This document shows, piece by piece, positions 17,864 to 27,200 of a stretch of 64,000 bases of DNA. The notes below the pieces were generated by a model that saw only the letters and a program-made list of their open reading frames with translations, did no database searches and was not told the DNA's origin. Made by a program: the position numbers and the translations under genes. Each line of letters opens with the position of its first letter. Within the stretch, counting starts at the first letter, position 1. Source of the stretch: Paenibacillus lutrae (lineage in GTDB: Bacteria; Bacillota; Bacilli; Paenibacillales; NBRC-103111); contig NZ_RHLK01000016.1 in assembly GCF_009757775.1 (NCBI RefSeq), positions 39,428-103,427 on the forward strand, written 5' to 3'.

Positions 17864-18757
17864 TTAAGATGAAAAAAGTTTTAAATCAACCCCTTTGCTA
17901 ATCTCCAGGAATAATTGCCCGATTTCCGTTACTTGTCCTTTTAATGAAATCAGATGGCTGCGCAAGGACAATCCCGTAAGCTGCGGAATCCCCACAGGGC
18001 AGAGCAGACCTTCCCTCACTTCCTTCCTGACGCACAAATCCGGCAGAAAAGAAATGCCAAGCGCTTTTAGAACTAGCTTCTTAGCGGTCTCCAAATTATC
18101 GATCTCCATATCTATGAGCGGAGGCTCATCGAGTATTTGGAACAACCGGTGAATCCGGGTCCAATCCAGAGAACCGCATTCGAAGAATATAACCGGTTCC
18201 TTGCTCACCTCCTGTATGGTTAGGCTGGACCTGTTAGCAAATGGATGATTGCGGTTCACATACAAACGGATAGGGTCCTCATACACCTGCAGCGAATCAA
18301 TCTCGGGATGTGTCATCGTACGCACAAGTCCCAGATCCAGCTCCTTGGTCAGCACTTTTTCTAAAATCGTCTCGCTCGTCGCCGTCAACAGCTTAACCCG
18401 CACCCCTGCAGCCTTTCTTTTAAAAGCAGCCAACATCTCCGGCAATAAATAATTGGCACCGGATACGGTACAGCCGATTCTAAGTTCATTTCCTCGGCTG
18501 TGGTTCACCTGCAATTCCTGACGGCCGGCTTTGTATGTTCTCAGAATTTGATGTGCAAAGGGCAGGAATTGCTTGCCTTTCTCCGTTAAAGTAAAATGCC
18601 TGCCCTCCCGGTCGAATAACTTCACATCCAGTTCCCTCTCGAGTGATTGAATACGTGCGGATATCGAAGGCTGGGATACATACATTGCATCTGCCGCTTT
18701 ATTGAAACTGTTGAAATGGACAATGGTTGCAAAAGCTTCGATATTCTCTATATTCAT
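17864..18757 (-). CDS. LysR family regulator of the sulfur-salvage cluster
   Basis: A 297-aa LysR-type regulator. The N-terminal winged HTH reads MNIENIEAFATIVHFNSFNKAADAMYVSQPSISARIQSLE, followed by a LysR substrate-binding domain. The ATG at 18757 is chosen over an upstream TTG because the canonical family N-terminus begins there, with AAGGGGG 11 nt upstream. It resembles CysL/YtlI-type activators in length and context. It lies upstream of the monooxygenase-importer operon in the same direction and probably activates it when sulfur is limiting (inference). Its leader has a perfect-hexamer promoter and a terminator-like hairpin. Confidence 0.9.
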   Translation of the reverse strand: MNIENIEAFATIVHFNSFNKAADAMYVSQPSISARIQSLERELDVKLFDREGRHFTLTEKGKQFLPFAHQILRTYKAGRQELQVNHSRGNELRIGCTVSGANYLLPEMLAAFKRKAAGVRVKLLTATSETILEKVLTKELDLGLVRTMTHPEIDSLQVYEDPIRLYVNRNHPFANRSSLTIQEVSKEPVIFFECGSLDWTRIHRLFQILDEPPLIDMEIDNLETAKKLVLKALGISFLPDLCVRKEVREGLLCPVGIPQLTGLSLRSHLISLKGQVTEIGQLFLEISKGVDLKLFSS

Positions 18758-18782
18758 TTCAGTTTGTCCCCCTTGCTCAAAC

Positions 18783-18826
18783 AAAAAGGAGACACAGCAT
18801 TCCTTTACAGGAAAGGCCGTATCTCC
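18783..18826 (-). terminator. Terminator-like hairpin in the LysR leader
   Basis: On the minus strand GGAGATAC pairs with GTGTCTCC, with an inner CCTTT-cctgt-AAAGG hairpin, followed by five T. It is about 26 nt before the LysR start and downstream of the promoter at 18875-18904, so it would act as an attenuator. Confidence 0.55.
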
Positions 18827-18874
18827 AGTTGACTGGCGGATAACTTATTATTCCGATGAATTTAGTATGTTAGG

Positions 18875-18904
18875 ATTATAGCTTTGGTTTAAGGAGGCTG
18901 TCAA
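18875..18904 (-). promoter_or_regulatory. Consensus sigma-A promoter for the LysR gene
   Basis: On the minus strand TTGACA (18899-18904) and TATAAT (18875-18880) are both perfect hexamers with 18-nt spacing. The predicted transcript start is about 110 nt before the LysR ATG. Confidence 0.75.
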
Positions 18905-19007
18905 TCCCTCAATTTGTAAATTTTACCCGACTTCGAGAAGTTTTCAAGCAACAATCCGACTAAATTTTTCGTCTATAATATAAAATCCTAACAGTCGAGG
19001 TAATTTT

Positions 19008-19535
19008 ATGAAAATAAGAAAAGTTTTAATGGTAGCAACTATATGCGGTGTATTGGCTTTTGCTATCGGTTTTTCTTTGAACAATAACTCTTTTGCCTTA
19101 GATACCGATAAAAAAGAAAAGCATGAAAAACTTAAAAAGGAATCTCTGTATGAACAAGAAAAATGGGAGCGCATGCCAAAAGCAAAAACCGTAGAAGAAC
19201 AACTAAAAATTGATGAGCAAGGAAAAAAAGTCAAGGAAATCGGAATTGCAGTAGGGGAATTAGAAAAGGAGCTTACCCCAGTTGACTTAAAAGCAAAGCT
19301 TGAAGATGATATTTTTTCTTTAAGGCGCGTAATGGAAACCAAAGGGTATTATAAAACGATGACAGACGATCCCAAGTATGGAGCTGCATATGCGAAAGCA
19401 GCAGAAATTCTCGAAAAGAAGAAAGAAACACTTGCCCAAATCGAGAAAGATCTAAGAGAAAATAAAAAATCTATAGAACAGCTGGCAAAAGAATACGCAG
19501 AATTAGAAAAAATACAAGAATTTATCCTTCCATAA
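19008..19535 (+). CDS. Secreted coiled-coil protein, unknown function (175 aa)
   Basis: Residues 1-30 form a signal peptide (KIRKVLMVATICGVLAFAIG, cleavage near SFALD). The mature part is strongly charged, rich in Lys and Glu, with heptad-like helices (EILEKKKETLAQIEKDLRENK and EQLAKEYAELEKIQ). GAGG precedes the ATG at usable spacing. I do not recognise a family; similar small Ala/Glu/Lys-rich exported proteins are common in Paenibacillus. The gene is more AT-rich than its neighbours. Role unknown, possibly envelope or extracellular. Confidence 0.75.
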   Translation: MKIRKVLMVATICGVLAFAIGFSLNNNSFALDTDKKEKHEKLKKESLYEQEKWERMPKAKTVEEQLKIDEQGKKVKEIGIAVGELEKELTPVDLKAKLEDDIFSLRRVMETKGYYKTMTDDPKYGAAYAKAAEILEKKKETLAQIEKDLRENKKSIEQLAKEYAELEKIQEFILP

Positions 19536-19794
19536 GAATGACGCACATCCACAAAGTCCTAATCGCAACAAGTGGATTACGGGCATTTTTGGCCTTTGTT
19601 TCAACTTGTCCTGACAGATGAGTGATAAACAAAAACTCGAATTTTGACAGAAGGTGATTAAAAAAATCTTACAGGATTTTGGAAAATAAGGATTGTGAAA
19701 TGAAAAAAATTCCTGTATCTTTAGATTACAACTCACCCTGTATTTACTATATATTCATATATTTACATGGGTTCGTTCGTTTTCCGCCCCCAAA

Positions 19795-19808
19795 TGGAAG
19801 CGCTTTAT
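19795..19808 (+). promoter_or_regulatory. Candidate CcpA (cre) site upstream of the LPMO gene
   Basis: TGGAAGCGCTTTAT matches the cre consensus TGNAANCGNTNNCA except for the last two bases. It lies about 260 nt before the LPMO start. Carbon catabolite control of a chitin enzyme would be normal. Confidence 0.4.
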
Positions 19809-19920
19809 ATACAAGCCTTCTACTCCTCTAGTACTTCATGTGACACTCCGGTACTTACAGAATACTAGACAAATTTCGTGTATAAGCTCATTTAGAGTTT
19901 ATATAAATACTTAATTCGAC

Positions 19921-19935
19921 AAAAGGAGGAATGCC
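19921..19935 (+). promoter_or_regulatory. STAB-SD-like mRNA stabiliser in the LPMO leader
   Basis: AAAAGGAGGAATGCC lies about 137 nt before the LPMO start codon. It has no real ORF behind it: the ATG is only 1 nt from GGAGG. It closely resembles the STAB-SD of Bacillus thuringiensis cry3A (GAAAGGAGGGATGCC, from memory), where ribosome binding near the 5' end protects the mRNA. A second AAAGGAG lies at 19983-19989, and the true ribosome binding site at 20051-20058. Confidence 0.5.
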
Positions 19936-20066
19936 CCATCTCATTAGTTTGGCCTATTTATCAGCAGTCTAAGAAGCAATAGAAAGGAGCTGGTAAAGGT
20001 TTACTGCCTGCTAAGAGCAACAAATGATTCTATTACCCATTTACCCATTAAAAGGAGGCCAATTGT

Positions 20067-21137
20067 ATGACGACAAATTTACGTTTACCGCAACAAACGA
20101 TGATCAGGTGGGTGGCTGCAGCCGCCGTACTGGTCGCTATGATCGCCGGAATGTTCCTGATCTCCGGTAAAGCTTCTGCCCACGGCTATGTAGAAGGACC
20201 AGCCAGCCGTGCGTACCTGTGTAAAACCGGCCAGAATACTGATTGTGGCGCTGTTGTATACGAGCCTCAAAGCCTTGAGTTTCCAAAAGGCTTCCCGGCT
20301 GCTGGACCCGCTGACGGTAAAATCGGAAGCGGCGGCGGCACTTTCCCTAAGCTTGACGAGCAATCTTCCACTCGCTGGGCGAAAGTAAACATTAACTCCG
20401 GCACGAACACGTTTACTTGGAAATTGACAGCTGCCCATGCAACAACCAGCTGGAAATACTACATCACGAAGCCAGGCTGGAACCCTAATGCTCCACTGAC
20501 TCGTGATTCCTTTGACCTGAATCCTTTCTGCTCCGTGGATTACAAGGGCAAACAGCCTCCTTTCTCTTATTCCGATACTTGTAACGTACCAGCTAGATCC
20601 GGATACCAAGTTATCTTGGCTGTTTGGGAAATCGCTGATACTGCAAACGCATTCTACAACGTAATTGATGTTAACTTTGGCGGCGGCAGCGGCGGCCCTA
20701 CGGATACCCAAGCTCCAACTGCACCTGCAGGCGCAGCAGCATCCAATGTTGCAGCTAACAGCGCTACTGTATCCTGGTCCGCTTCTTCCGACAATGTCGG
20801 TGTAGCAGGCTACCGTGTATTCAACGGTTCGACTCAAATCGGTTCCACTACAGGTGCTACAAGCCTGAATCTGACTGGCCTGGCGCCTAATACCGCTTAT
20901 ACCGTTACGGTAAAAGCAGTTGACGCAGCAGGCAACGTCTCCGGAGCAAGCAACGCGGTATCGTTCACAACTCTGAACGGTTCCTCTCCTGGCGGCAATT
21001 ATCCGGCTTGGAGCTCCACTGCAGTCTATGTAGGCGGCAGCAAAGTTACGCATAACGGCGTAAACTATGAAGCCAAATGGTGGACACAAGGTCAAACGCC
21101 AAGTGCCACTTCCGATGTTTGGAAAGTAATTTCTTAA
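20067..21137 (+). CDS. AA10 lytic polysaccharide monooxygenase with FnIII and CBM5/12 (chitin-active)
   Basis: A 356-aa secreted protein. The signal peptide ends at SGKASA, so the mature chain begins with His39 ([14 protein letters not shown]), as copper-dependent LPMOs require. His124 (TAAHATTSW) completes the histidine brace. The catalytic domain runs to about residue 208, then a Gly-rich linker, a fibronectin type III domain (about 213-303) and a C-terminal CBM5/12 ([20 protein letters not shown] ... WWTQGQTP, about 309-354). AA10 enzymes with this build cleave crystalline chitin oxidatively and help chitinases such as the GH19 encoded at 33257. AAAAGGAGG precedes the ATG, and a strong terminator follows. 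The long leader carries a cre-like site and a STAB-SD-like motif, pointing to high, stable expression. Confidence 0.95.
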   Translation: MTTNLRLPQQTMIRWVAAAAVLVAMIAGMFLISGKASAHGYVEGPASRAYLCKTGQNTDCGAVVYEPQSLEFPKGFPAAGPADGKIGSGGGTFPKLDEQSSTRWAKVNINSGTNTFTWKLTAAHATTSWKYYITKPGWNPNAPLTRDSFDLNPFCSVDYKGKQPPFSYSDTCNVPARSGYQVILAVWEIADTANAFYNVIDVNFGGGSGGPTDTQAPTAPAGAAASNVAANSATVSWSASSDNVGVAGYRVFNGSTQIGSTTGATSLNLTGLAPNTAYTVTVKAVDAAGNVSGASNAVSFTTLNGSSPGGNYPAWSSTAVYVGGSKVTHNGVNYEAKWWTQGQTPSATSDVWKVIS

Positions 21138-21159
21138 TCCATCGGATTATAAGACCTGA

Positions 21160-21194
21160 GATGACTTCTGATTCTGTCAGAAGTCATCTTTTTT
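21160..21194 (+). terminator. Terminator of the LPMO gene
   Basis: GATGACTTCTGA and TCAGAAGTCATC form a perfect 12-bp stem with a 5-nt loop, followed by six T. Confidence 0.92.
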
Positions 21195-21329
21195 ATGTAA
21201 ATAGATTCCCCGTCATCTAGTACTCCCCATAGCGGATAAGCCTTACTGCCTTCGAAACAGACTGGAAGTGCAGCTTGTTATATGTATAGATCAGTCATTC
21301 GGATTAAGCCATTTGTTTAGGGAAAAATA

Positions 21330-21376
21330 AATAGGGCCCCCGGTTATCTGTGATAATCGGCAGGACCCTATTTTTT
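21330..21376. terminator. Bidirectional terminator
   Basis: AATAGGG/CCCTATT closes an outer stem around CGGTTATC/GATAATCG, with six T on the plus side and a T-rich run on the minus side. No plus-strand gene lies between it and the LPMO terminator, so it probably serves a minus-strand transcript coming from about 21660. Confidence 0.7.
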
Positions 21377-21674
21377 CAATGACCTATTCAATTTTCAAAA
21401 CGCACTCCATTCTATTATTAAATACGTGGGCTCCCACATGTCCCTGAATTCGACTTCAAAGGATGGACATGTTTCGCTAACTCTGCTCCAACGGATTCAA
21501 CTCCCTTCCTGAGATCTATGCTTATTTACAGTTCAATTCGAAGCTGCCATTAACCGGGCAGGCTCAAATTGAAAATTTCTGTTGTTTTTATGGCCCCATC
21601 GCTGTCACCTCTGATTACAAGAATCACTTGTAAGCGCAACCATCATTTTTATGATATACAACCTCCTTGACTAA
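21377..21674 (-). ncRNA. Candidate minus-strand transcript of unknown nature
   Basis: Between a minus-strand promoter (21675-21704) and the terminator at 21330-21376 there is no convincing ORF. The minus strand shows structure: ATGTCC/GGACAT around an inner GAATTC-type hairpin (about 21436-21471), a GTGGG/CCCAC hairpin, and GCCAT/ATGGC with TTCAATT/AATTGAA segments arranged so that they could form a pseudoknot. One frame reads as coherent peptide but is broken by two TAA. It matches no riboswitch consensus I know. It could be a small RNA, a leader or a dead gene. Confidence 0.3.
21629..21642 (+). promoter_or_regulatory. Candidate CcpA (cre) site
   Basis: TGTAAGCGCAACCA fits the cre consensus TGNAANCGNTNNCA with one mismatch. 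It sits about 35 nt downstream of the -10 of the minus-strand promoter at 21675-21704, a position typical for repression. Confidence 0.45.
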
Positions 21675-21704
21675 ATAATACTCCAATTATTTATCTTTTG
21701 TAAA
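21675..21704 (-). promoter_or_regulatory. Candidate promoter of the minus-strand transcript
   Basis: TTTACA (21699-21704) and TATTAT (21675-21680) on the minus strand with an 18-nt spacer, followed by AAGGAGG about 10 nt after the -10 box without a suitable ORF. Confidence 0.4.
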
Positions 21705-21831
21705 TATTCTGAATCTTTTGAATTTGTTCGTTTATCCTGTATTTTCCTTTGTTTTCTCCCTCATTCGATCATTTTCTTATAATTATAGCCGATATCTTGG
21801 TAAGGACCACTTAGGGATAAGGTGCCTTCTC

Positions 21832-22443
21832 TTAATGCTGCCCGCTTTGCCAAGTACGATATATACTCATGCCCGTAAGGATACCTCCTATTATCCCCGC
21901 TGTAACAGCAGGCATCCACTTGTAAGGGATATCAGCCGCACTTGCCATCAAAGTCGCTGCTGAAGAATTTTCAAGGTGCTCTAGCTTCGGCAGTGACTGA
22001 ACGAACCCGTTAGAAACTTCTCTACGCGTATGAACAATTGGGATAGGTATTTCTTTGCTTGCGAGAAAAGCAGATTCTTCTGGAGTTACTTCTTCCTTCT
22101 TTTTAGTAGCGGAACATACCGGATGCTCCCATCCCGTCCCTGTTTTTTTAAGGAAGAAAAGATAGTCTTGGCCCCGCTCCACCCGATTCCAGATTTCATC
22201 TTCACCTACTTGCAGAGTTTCCTGCTGAACGCCTTTGTAGCTGTGATTTACTGTTAACTGAACTTCTTTGCTGCCTTTTTTTCTTAGGATGTTATCAACC
22301 GTTGCCATAAGTACACCATCATAGTCTTTATAGGACTCCGTTACATTCAACTGCTTCTGGCAGGATAGCGCTTGCGAGGTACTTGCAGGATAGAGAAGAA
22401 CGATCAGCAGCAAAGCAGCTGACATTTTTCTAATCAATGCCAT
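21832..22443 (-). CDS. Exported membrane-anchored protein with netrin/TIMP-like domain
   Basis: A 203-aa protein. The signal peptide (about residues 1-27) ends at SQALSC, so a Cys lies next to the cleavage site, as in TIMP/NTR domains. The core follows the NTR pattern: YDGVLMATVDNILRK, VQLTVNHSYKGVQQETLQV, then RGQDYLFFLKK and a second Cys. A C-terminal membrane segment (AVTAGIIGGILTGMSIY) anchors it outside the cell. The ATG at 22443 has AAGGAAGG seven nt upstream. Function unknown. NTR domains bind partners and in animals inhibit metalloproteases; a protein-binding role is only inference. Confidence 0.7.
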   Translation of the reverse strand: MALIRKMSAALLLIVLLYPASTSQALSCQKQLNVTESYKDYDGVLMATVDNILRKKGSKEVQLTVNHSYKGVQQETLQVGEDEIWNRVERGQDYLFFLKKTGTGWEHPVCSATKKKEEVTPEESAFLASKEIPIPIVHTRREVSNGFVQSLPKLEHLENSSAATLMASAADIPYKWMPAVTAGIIGGILTGMSIYRTWQSGQH

Positions 22444-22611
22444 ACACACACCTTCCTTATCATTTAATCCTTATCATTTAGAGGAATCGCTCGCCACACG
22501 AATATACTGAAAATTGCTTGGATGCTGCCGATCTACAAAGCAGAGCGCTATTCCCGATCCGTTTAAATCTGGATCTTGATGCGCCCTGTTTGCTCAACCG
22601 ACCTATTCATA

Positions 22612-24003
22612 TTAGGCGGAGATACCCGCCGAATTCTGCTTTTTTTTGGGCAAGCGCCCTGACAGAGCCACCAGCAGGCAGAACACAAAACATAATCCGA
22701 ACAGCACCCGGAGAAGCATCCCGACGGATTCCATTGCTGCGCCAGGCTGACCCATAGAACCGACAAGCAGCGTTGCGAGGCCGATGCCCGCGATTTGGCC
22801 CAGGTAGCGTACCAAAGCGAGCAGGCTTCCCGCAAGGCTGCTCTTGGAAGCCGGCGCTGCGCTCATGATCTCCGCGTTGTTCGTCGCATGGAACAGTCCG
22901 ATTCCGATTCCGAACACGGACAGCTGCAGCCCGATACTGACCGGTGTCACACCGGGGGCGAGTACGACGAACAACATGGACACAGCGCAGAGCAGCGCTC
23001 CGGCTGCGATCGGGAAAGTTCCGCCGTATTTATCGCGGAACCAGCCCGCAAACGGAGCTACGATGCCCATCAGCAGCGGCTGCAGCATGAGCAGCGCTCC
23101 GGTAGACCACGCAGAGTAGCCGAGCTGACTCTGCAGGTAGAATGTCACCGGGATGAGTGTGGCGGTCTGTGCCAGGTTAATCAGGAACGATCCGGCATTG
23201 CCCACCCACACCTTCCGGCGGCTGAAAAGCTCCCGGTCTACAATGCCGTAATCGATGCGGCGTCCCTGAAGCCACAGCGCGACCAGAAGGCCGATCCCGA
23301 TCGCGCCTTCCAGCCAGGCCGCCGCGGAGAAAGCGCCCTGCTCCTTGATCGACTCCGCCGCGATCATCAGCAAGCAGGCGCCAGCACCCAGCAGAACCGT
23401 GCCGACGAAGTCGAACGGCGTCCTGACTGATTCACCGGTTCCGCGCGGAAACCAGCGGAACCCGAGGAAGCAGGCAGCCAGTGCAATAGGCACGTTGATC
23501 CAGAACAGCCACGGCCAATCGGCTATTTCGAGCAGCAGCCCTCCCAGCGCAGGACCTGAGAGCGTGCCAACCGAGATCACGACCGCATTGATGCCAAGGG
23601 CGCGGCCCCGTTCGTGATCGGGAAAGACCTGGCGGACTATAGCCTGGCTGTTCGCCATAATCATCGTCGCGCCAATGCCCTGCAGGCAGCGTGAGAGCAG
23701 TAAAGCGGCGAAGCCGTGCGATATCGCAATGCACAGCGATCCTATACCGAAGATGAGGAAACCGTAGCTGTAAATCGTGCGCCGCTCCATCCGGTCCGAC
23801 AGCTTGCCCATAAAAGGCAGCAGAACGACCATCGTCAGCAAATAAATGGTTGCCACCCACTGGATCTGTGCCAGGGACACAGAGAACTGTTTCGCCATAA
23901 TCGGGAGCGAGACGTTGACGATTCCTACATCAAGGGTAGAGATAAGGGTCCCCATGTTAACCACCTGAAGAATTCCCCACTTATTTCTTTGTGCTTCAGA
24001 CAT
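22612..24003 (-). CDS. MFS drug transporter, DHA2 (EmrB/QacA) type
   Basis: A 463-aa, 14-TM-type major facilitator. Readable motifs are STLDVGIVNVSLPIM in TM1, GKLSDRMERRTIYSYGFLIFGIGSL (motif A) between TM2 and TM3, and GTLSGPALGGLLLEIADWPWLFWINVPI (motif C and beyond) in TM5-6. DHA2 proteins expel hydrophobic drugs or dyes in exchange for protons. The start at 24003 has AAAGGA upstream; earlier starts lack one. It is a single gene facing away from the SNF2 gene; no regulator is adjacent. Confidence 0.9.
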   Translation of the reverse strand: MSEAQRNKWGILQVVNMGTLISTLDVGIVNVSLPIMAKQFSVSLAQIQWVATIYLLTMVVLLPFMGKLSDRMERRTIYSYGFLIFGIGSLCIAISHGFAALLLSRCLQGIGATMIMANSQAIVRQVFPDHERGRALGINAVVISVGTLSGPALGGLLLEIADWPWLFWINVPIALAACFLGFRWFPRGTGESVRTPFDFVGTVLLGAGACLLMIAAESIKEQGAFSAAAWLEGAIGIGLLVALWLQGRRIDYGIVDRELFSRRKVWVGNAGSFLINLAQTATLIPVTFYLQSQLGYSAWSTGALLMLQPLLMGIVAPFAGWFRDKYGGTFPIAAGALLCAVSMLFVVLAPGVTPVSIGLQLSVFGIGIGLFHATNNAEIMSAAPASKSSLAGSLLALVRYLGQIAGIGLATLLVGSMGQPGAAMESVGMLLRVLFGLCFVFCLLVALSGRLPKKKQNSAGISA

Positions 24004-24252
24004 AGTGTGATTCCTTTCCATAGGCGAATTCCAATTGTTTCTAATTAATCCAGTCAATCTACCTACTTTTCGACACCGCCGCTCATTTCCCTTCCTATCT
24101 TCGCATGTATTTACATACAGATCCGGACCTTTACATGCAAGTTTACAAATTATATGGTTCCTTGAAAACTCGAGCTGTTTTTCTTTTCCCTCTCCCTATC
24201 TGGTATCATAAGTATATACAACTATCGGAATCGCAAGAAAGGATCCAAGTCC

Positions 24253-27200
24253 ATGAGTGCTGTATTAACCCCGAGAATTATTAAATTGTTATGCGGACGG
24301 ATCGCTTTTGAGATCGGAGAATCTTATTACAAAGCGAGAAAAGTAGAGCTAACCCTTTACGACCCCGAAGCTTGCGTCTATAAAGGAAAGGTCAAAGGAA
24401 AAGTAAGCTACCAGGTTGAGGCCCGGATCGATGCCCAGGCAGACGTAACTGCAACGTGTACTTGCCCCGCTCTTGATTCCTATGACCATTACTGTGAACA
24501 TATCGCCGCCGTGCTCCTCCATATAGGGATGATCCAGCATGCAGGCAAACCACCTGTCCGTGCGGGTGTGTCGTTGTTACAGTCCGATACCGCAGACCTT
24601 TCAGCGGCAAGCACGTCAGGCCGTTTCACCTCTGATGCATTTGTTTCCGGGACTGCACCGGATTCTGACCGTCAGCTCACAGATCATATGCTGGGCCTTT
24701 TCGGAGAGAAACCACTGCGTTCAGGCAGTATCCGGGCTCTTTTTGAAACAAGAGAAGCTCTGGAGGCGGAGTTTACTCTCAAAACGTTCTCCTACGGTTT
24801 CCGGAAGATTATGTTCGGATTAGAGCTCAAACTCGGCACCAGACGGCTGTATATCGTACAAAGACTCAAAGAATTCCTGGAAAGCTGCGAAAGAAAAAAA
24901 CCATTTATTTTTTCCAAGCATTTCACTTACGACCCGAAACTCCACAGCTTTAGAAAAGAAGACGATGCCGTTATTCAGCAGCTCCTGCACATATGCCGCA
25001 ATGAACAGATCTACCGGGAAACTTCCAGTCTCTATACGGGACATGCGAAAAGCGCCATTCCGGACCGTCTTCTTCTCATTCCGCCTTATGCCTGGGAACC
25101 TCTTCTTCCCCTGCTCATGGCCGCTCCTTCTGTAAAGCTGGAGCAGGAGGACAGGAAATACGAGAAAATCCAGTTAACCCAAGAACCGGTTCCACTCCAG
25201 TTCGAGTTTGATGAATCCCAGGCGGCAGGCTATGAAATGGAAATCCAAGGACTGGATACCATTCTGGTACTGGAATCATACGGCATCGCCGTCTCAGACG
25301 GCATGCTGCACCAGATGCAGACGGAAGCTTGCAGCAGGCTGGGGGAATTGAAGAGAATGCTGGATCATTCCAGCAAGAATAGGATCCGCATAGAGCCGCA
25401 GCAAATGGAACCTTTCATGGAGAAAGTTATCCCCGGTCTTATGAAACTTGGAAGTGTCCGCATCGCGCCTGCGGTATCCAACCGTATTCTGCATACTCAG
25501 CTCACCGCGAAACTGTATCTGGACCGGGTCAGGGACAGACTGCTGGCCTCACTGGAATTTCAATATGGAGATATCGTGATTAACCCGCTGGAGAGCCCGG
25601 GACAAAGACGTGGTGAAGGACGCATTCTAATGCGCGACGGAGATCAGGAAACCCGTATTCTGGAGCTGATGGAAGAGGCCTCGTTCGCCAAAACGGAAGC
25701 CGGATATTTCTTAAATGGCGAAGAGGAGGAATATGATTTCCTTTACCACATCGTTCCCCAGTTGGAGAAGCTCGTTCGGATTTACGCGACCTCGGCGGTC
25801 AAATCGCGGATCTATAACAGCCCCGCTCCTCCTAAAGTACGGGTCAATGTGGATGAGCGGACAGACTGGCTGGATTTCCGATTTGAGATTGCCGGCATTC
25901 CGGAGAATGAGATCCGCAGCTTAATGAAATCCGTCCAGGAAAAACGCCGGTACTACCGGATGCCGGATGGAGCTTTGCTGCCGCTTGAAAGCGCAGAATT
26001 CCAAGAAATCGTCCGCCTGCTGAACGAAGTAGGAATTCAGCCGGATGATCTGCAGGGAGCAGCGCTTCGTCTGCCTGTATGGCGCGGACTTCACTTGACC
26101 GATGCGCCCCAGAGGCGTAGTATCGTCAAGCTGGGCCACTCATTCCGGCAGCTCTTGGAAAATATGCGGAACCCGGACAATCTTGATTTTCCGGTGCCCG
26201 CACATCTCTCATCTGTCCTGCGTGAGTACCAGACTTACGGATACCAATGGATGAAGACACTTGCGCATTACCGCTTCGGCGGTATCCTGGCGGACGACAT
26301 GGGACTCGGCAAAACTCTGCAAAGCATTGCCTTCCTGGTATCCGTACTGCCCGAGATCCGGCTGAGGCAGCAGCCGGCGATTATTGTCTCTCCCGCCTCA
26401 CTCCTATATAACTGGCGCAATGAATTAACGAAATTCGCGCCGGAAGTTCGCGCGGTTATTGCAGACGGCAGCAAGACGGATAGGAGCAGAATTTTGAGGA
26501 ATGCCTCTCAAGCGGATGTCGTGATTACGTCATACCCTCTTCTGCGCCGCGATGTAGATTGGTATGCCAAGCAATCTTTTCATACGCTCATACTGGATGA
26601 GGCGCAGGCTTTCAAAAATCACTACACGCAGACAGCTCAAGTCGTCAAAGAGATTCAGGCTGTTCACCGCTTCGCGCTGACCGGAACACCTGTGGAGAAT
26701 TCTCTCGAAGAACTGTGGTCCATTTTTGACATTGTCTTCCCCGAGCTGTTCCCGGAGCGAAAATTGTTTACCGAGCTGTCCAGAGAATCCGTTGCTCAGC
26801 GCATTCGTCCCTTCCTGCTGCGCCGGTTGAAGTCGGATGTACTCAAGGAATTGCCTGAGAAAATCGAATCTCTGCAAGCTTCCCAGCTGCTGCCCGAGCA
26901 GAAGAAGCTCTATGTAAGCTATCTGGCTAAGCTGCAGCAGGAAACTTTGAAACATTTGCACGAGAAAGGTTTCCAGAGAAACCGCATCCGAATTCTGGCC
27001 GGTCTAACCCGGCTGCGCCAGCTGTGCTGTCATCCTGCCCTATTCGTGCACAATTATGAAGGCAGCTCCGCCAAATTCGAACAGCTGCTTGAAATTGTTG
27101 AAGAGTGCCGAAGCGCGGGCAAACGTGTGCTGGTCTTCTCCCAATTCACCGAGATGCTCGGACTCATCGGACGGGAACTCGGCTTCCGCGGCATCCCGTT

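Noticed and set aside
19699..19832. Small plus-strand ORF starting MKKIPVSLDYNS
   Set aside because: Weak ribosome binding site, aromatic-rich unlikely product and overlap with the cre-like site; more likely leader DNA.
19930..19971. Mini-ORF ATGCCCCATCTC after GGAGG in the LPMO leader
   Set aside because: The ATG is only 1 nt from GGAGG, too close for initiation; better explained as a STAB-SD motif.
20085..21095. 336-codon minus-strand ORF opposite the LPMO gene
   Set aside because: Antisense shadow of a well-supported secreted enzyme; Cys/Ser-rich product without ribosome binding site.
21377..21674. Known riboswitch classes for the structured minus-strand unit
   Set aside because: I compared it with SAM, lysine, glycine, M-box, c-di-GMP, c-di-AMP and T-box consensus from memory; none fits.
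22795..23430. 211-codon plus-strand ORF opposite the DHA2 transporter
   Set aside because: Antisense shadow, charged low-complexity product, no promoter or ribosome binding site.
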